Shown here piece after piece: positions 59,519-64,000 of a stretch of 64,000 nucleotides of DNA. This stretch comes from Irpex lacteus. Lineage: Eukaryota; Basidiomycota; Agaricomycetes; Polyporales; Irpicaceae. The notes below the pieces were generated by a model. That model was not told the origin of the DNA. It did no database searches and saw only the letters and a list, made by a program, of their open reading frames with translations. The stretch spans positions 496,001-560,000 of the forward strand of contig MQVO02000014.1 in the NCBI GenBank assembly GCA_001986395.2, read 5' to 3'. A program made the translations under genes and the position numbers. The first letter of the stretch is position 1. Every line of letters starts with the position of its first letter.

Positions 59519-64000
<4,482 letters not shown>

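Overview
The window is a 64-kb piece of a filamentous basidiomycete nuclear genome, most likely Agaricomycetes. The evidence is gene density (about 17 complete genes plus one cut by the right edge), 1-15 introns per gene that are mostly 47-110 nt with GT..AG ends and short branch-site-like motifs, and a set of fungal orthologues: ERMES subunit Mdm34, Orm, Bst1, Mtd1, Glc8, a Uds1-domain protein, an Alr/Mnr2-type CorA transporter and a KDM5 demethylase. All gene models here were spliced by hand: frames were carried through every junction and exon lengths summed to whole codons, except for the one frameshift noted. There are no transposon ORFs, CRISPR arrays, rRNAs or convincing tRNAs.

Layout. 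1-3.67 kb: gene-poor, ending in a pyrimidine-rich leader. 3.67-14.78 kb: two large, unrelated-looking RhoGEFs (DH plus PH) in tail-to-tail orientation. 16.1-20.6 kb: a 103-aa single-TM protein, then a membrane-anchored amidohydrolase with a one-base frameshift. 21.0-24.2 kb: a zeta-crystallin-type quinone oxidoreductase facing a coiled-coil RING E3. 24.4-28.3 kb: a small secreted cysteine-containing protein, an apparent decayed copy of its exon, and a 2.7-kb gene desert. 28.4-33.3 kb: a multi-pass membrane protein with a glycosyltransferase-like C-terminus, and a Reb1/TTF-I-like Myb protein. 33.5-40.0 kb: STIMATE-family ER membrane protein, protein phosphatase-1 inhibitor 2 (Glc8), methylenetetrahydrofolate dehydrogenase Mtd1, and Orm. 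40.3-50.1 kb: a Virilizer homologue (m6A-writer subunit family), Mdm34 and a long Uds1 coiled-coil protein. 51.4-64 kb: an unknown Ser/Pro-rich protein, GPI-inositol deacylase Bst1, a CorA-type Mg2+ transporter, and the C-terminal two thirds of a KDM5/Lid2 JmjC demethylase running off the right edge.

The genes are mostly housekeeping and form no operon or biosynthetic cluster. Several touch ER, contact-site or membrane-lipid biology (Orm, STIMATE, Mdm34, Bst1), but nothing in the sequence shows coordinated control. I did not find an evident new multi-gene system. The most interesting signals are: a fungal Virilizer; the GT-like membrane protein whose GGSG motif is created by splicing a GC-AG intron; a second GC-AG intron in the STIMATE gene; two stop-free in-frame introns (transporter and KDM5); the amidohydrolase frameshift; and micro-exons in MTD1 and KDM5.
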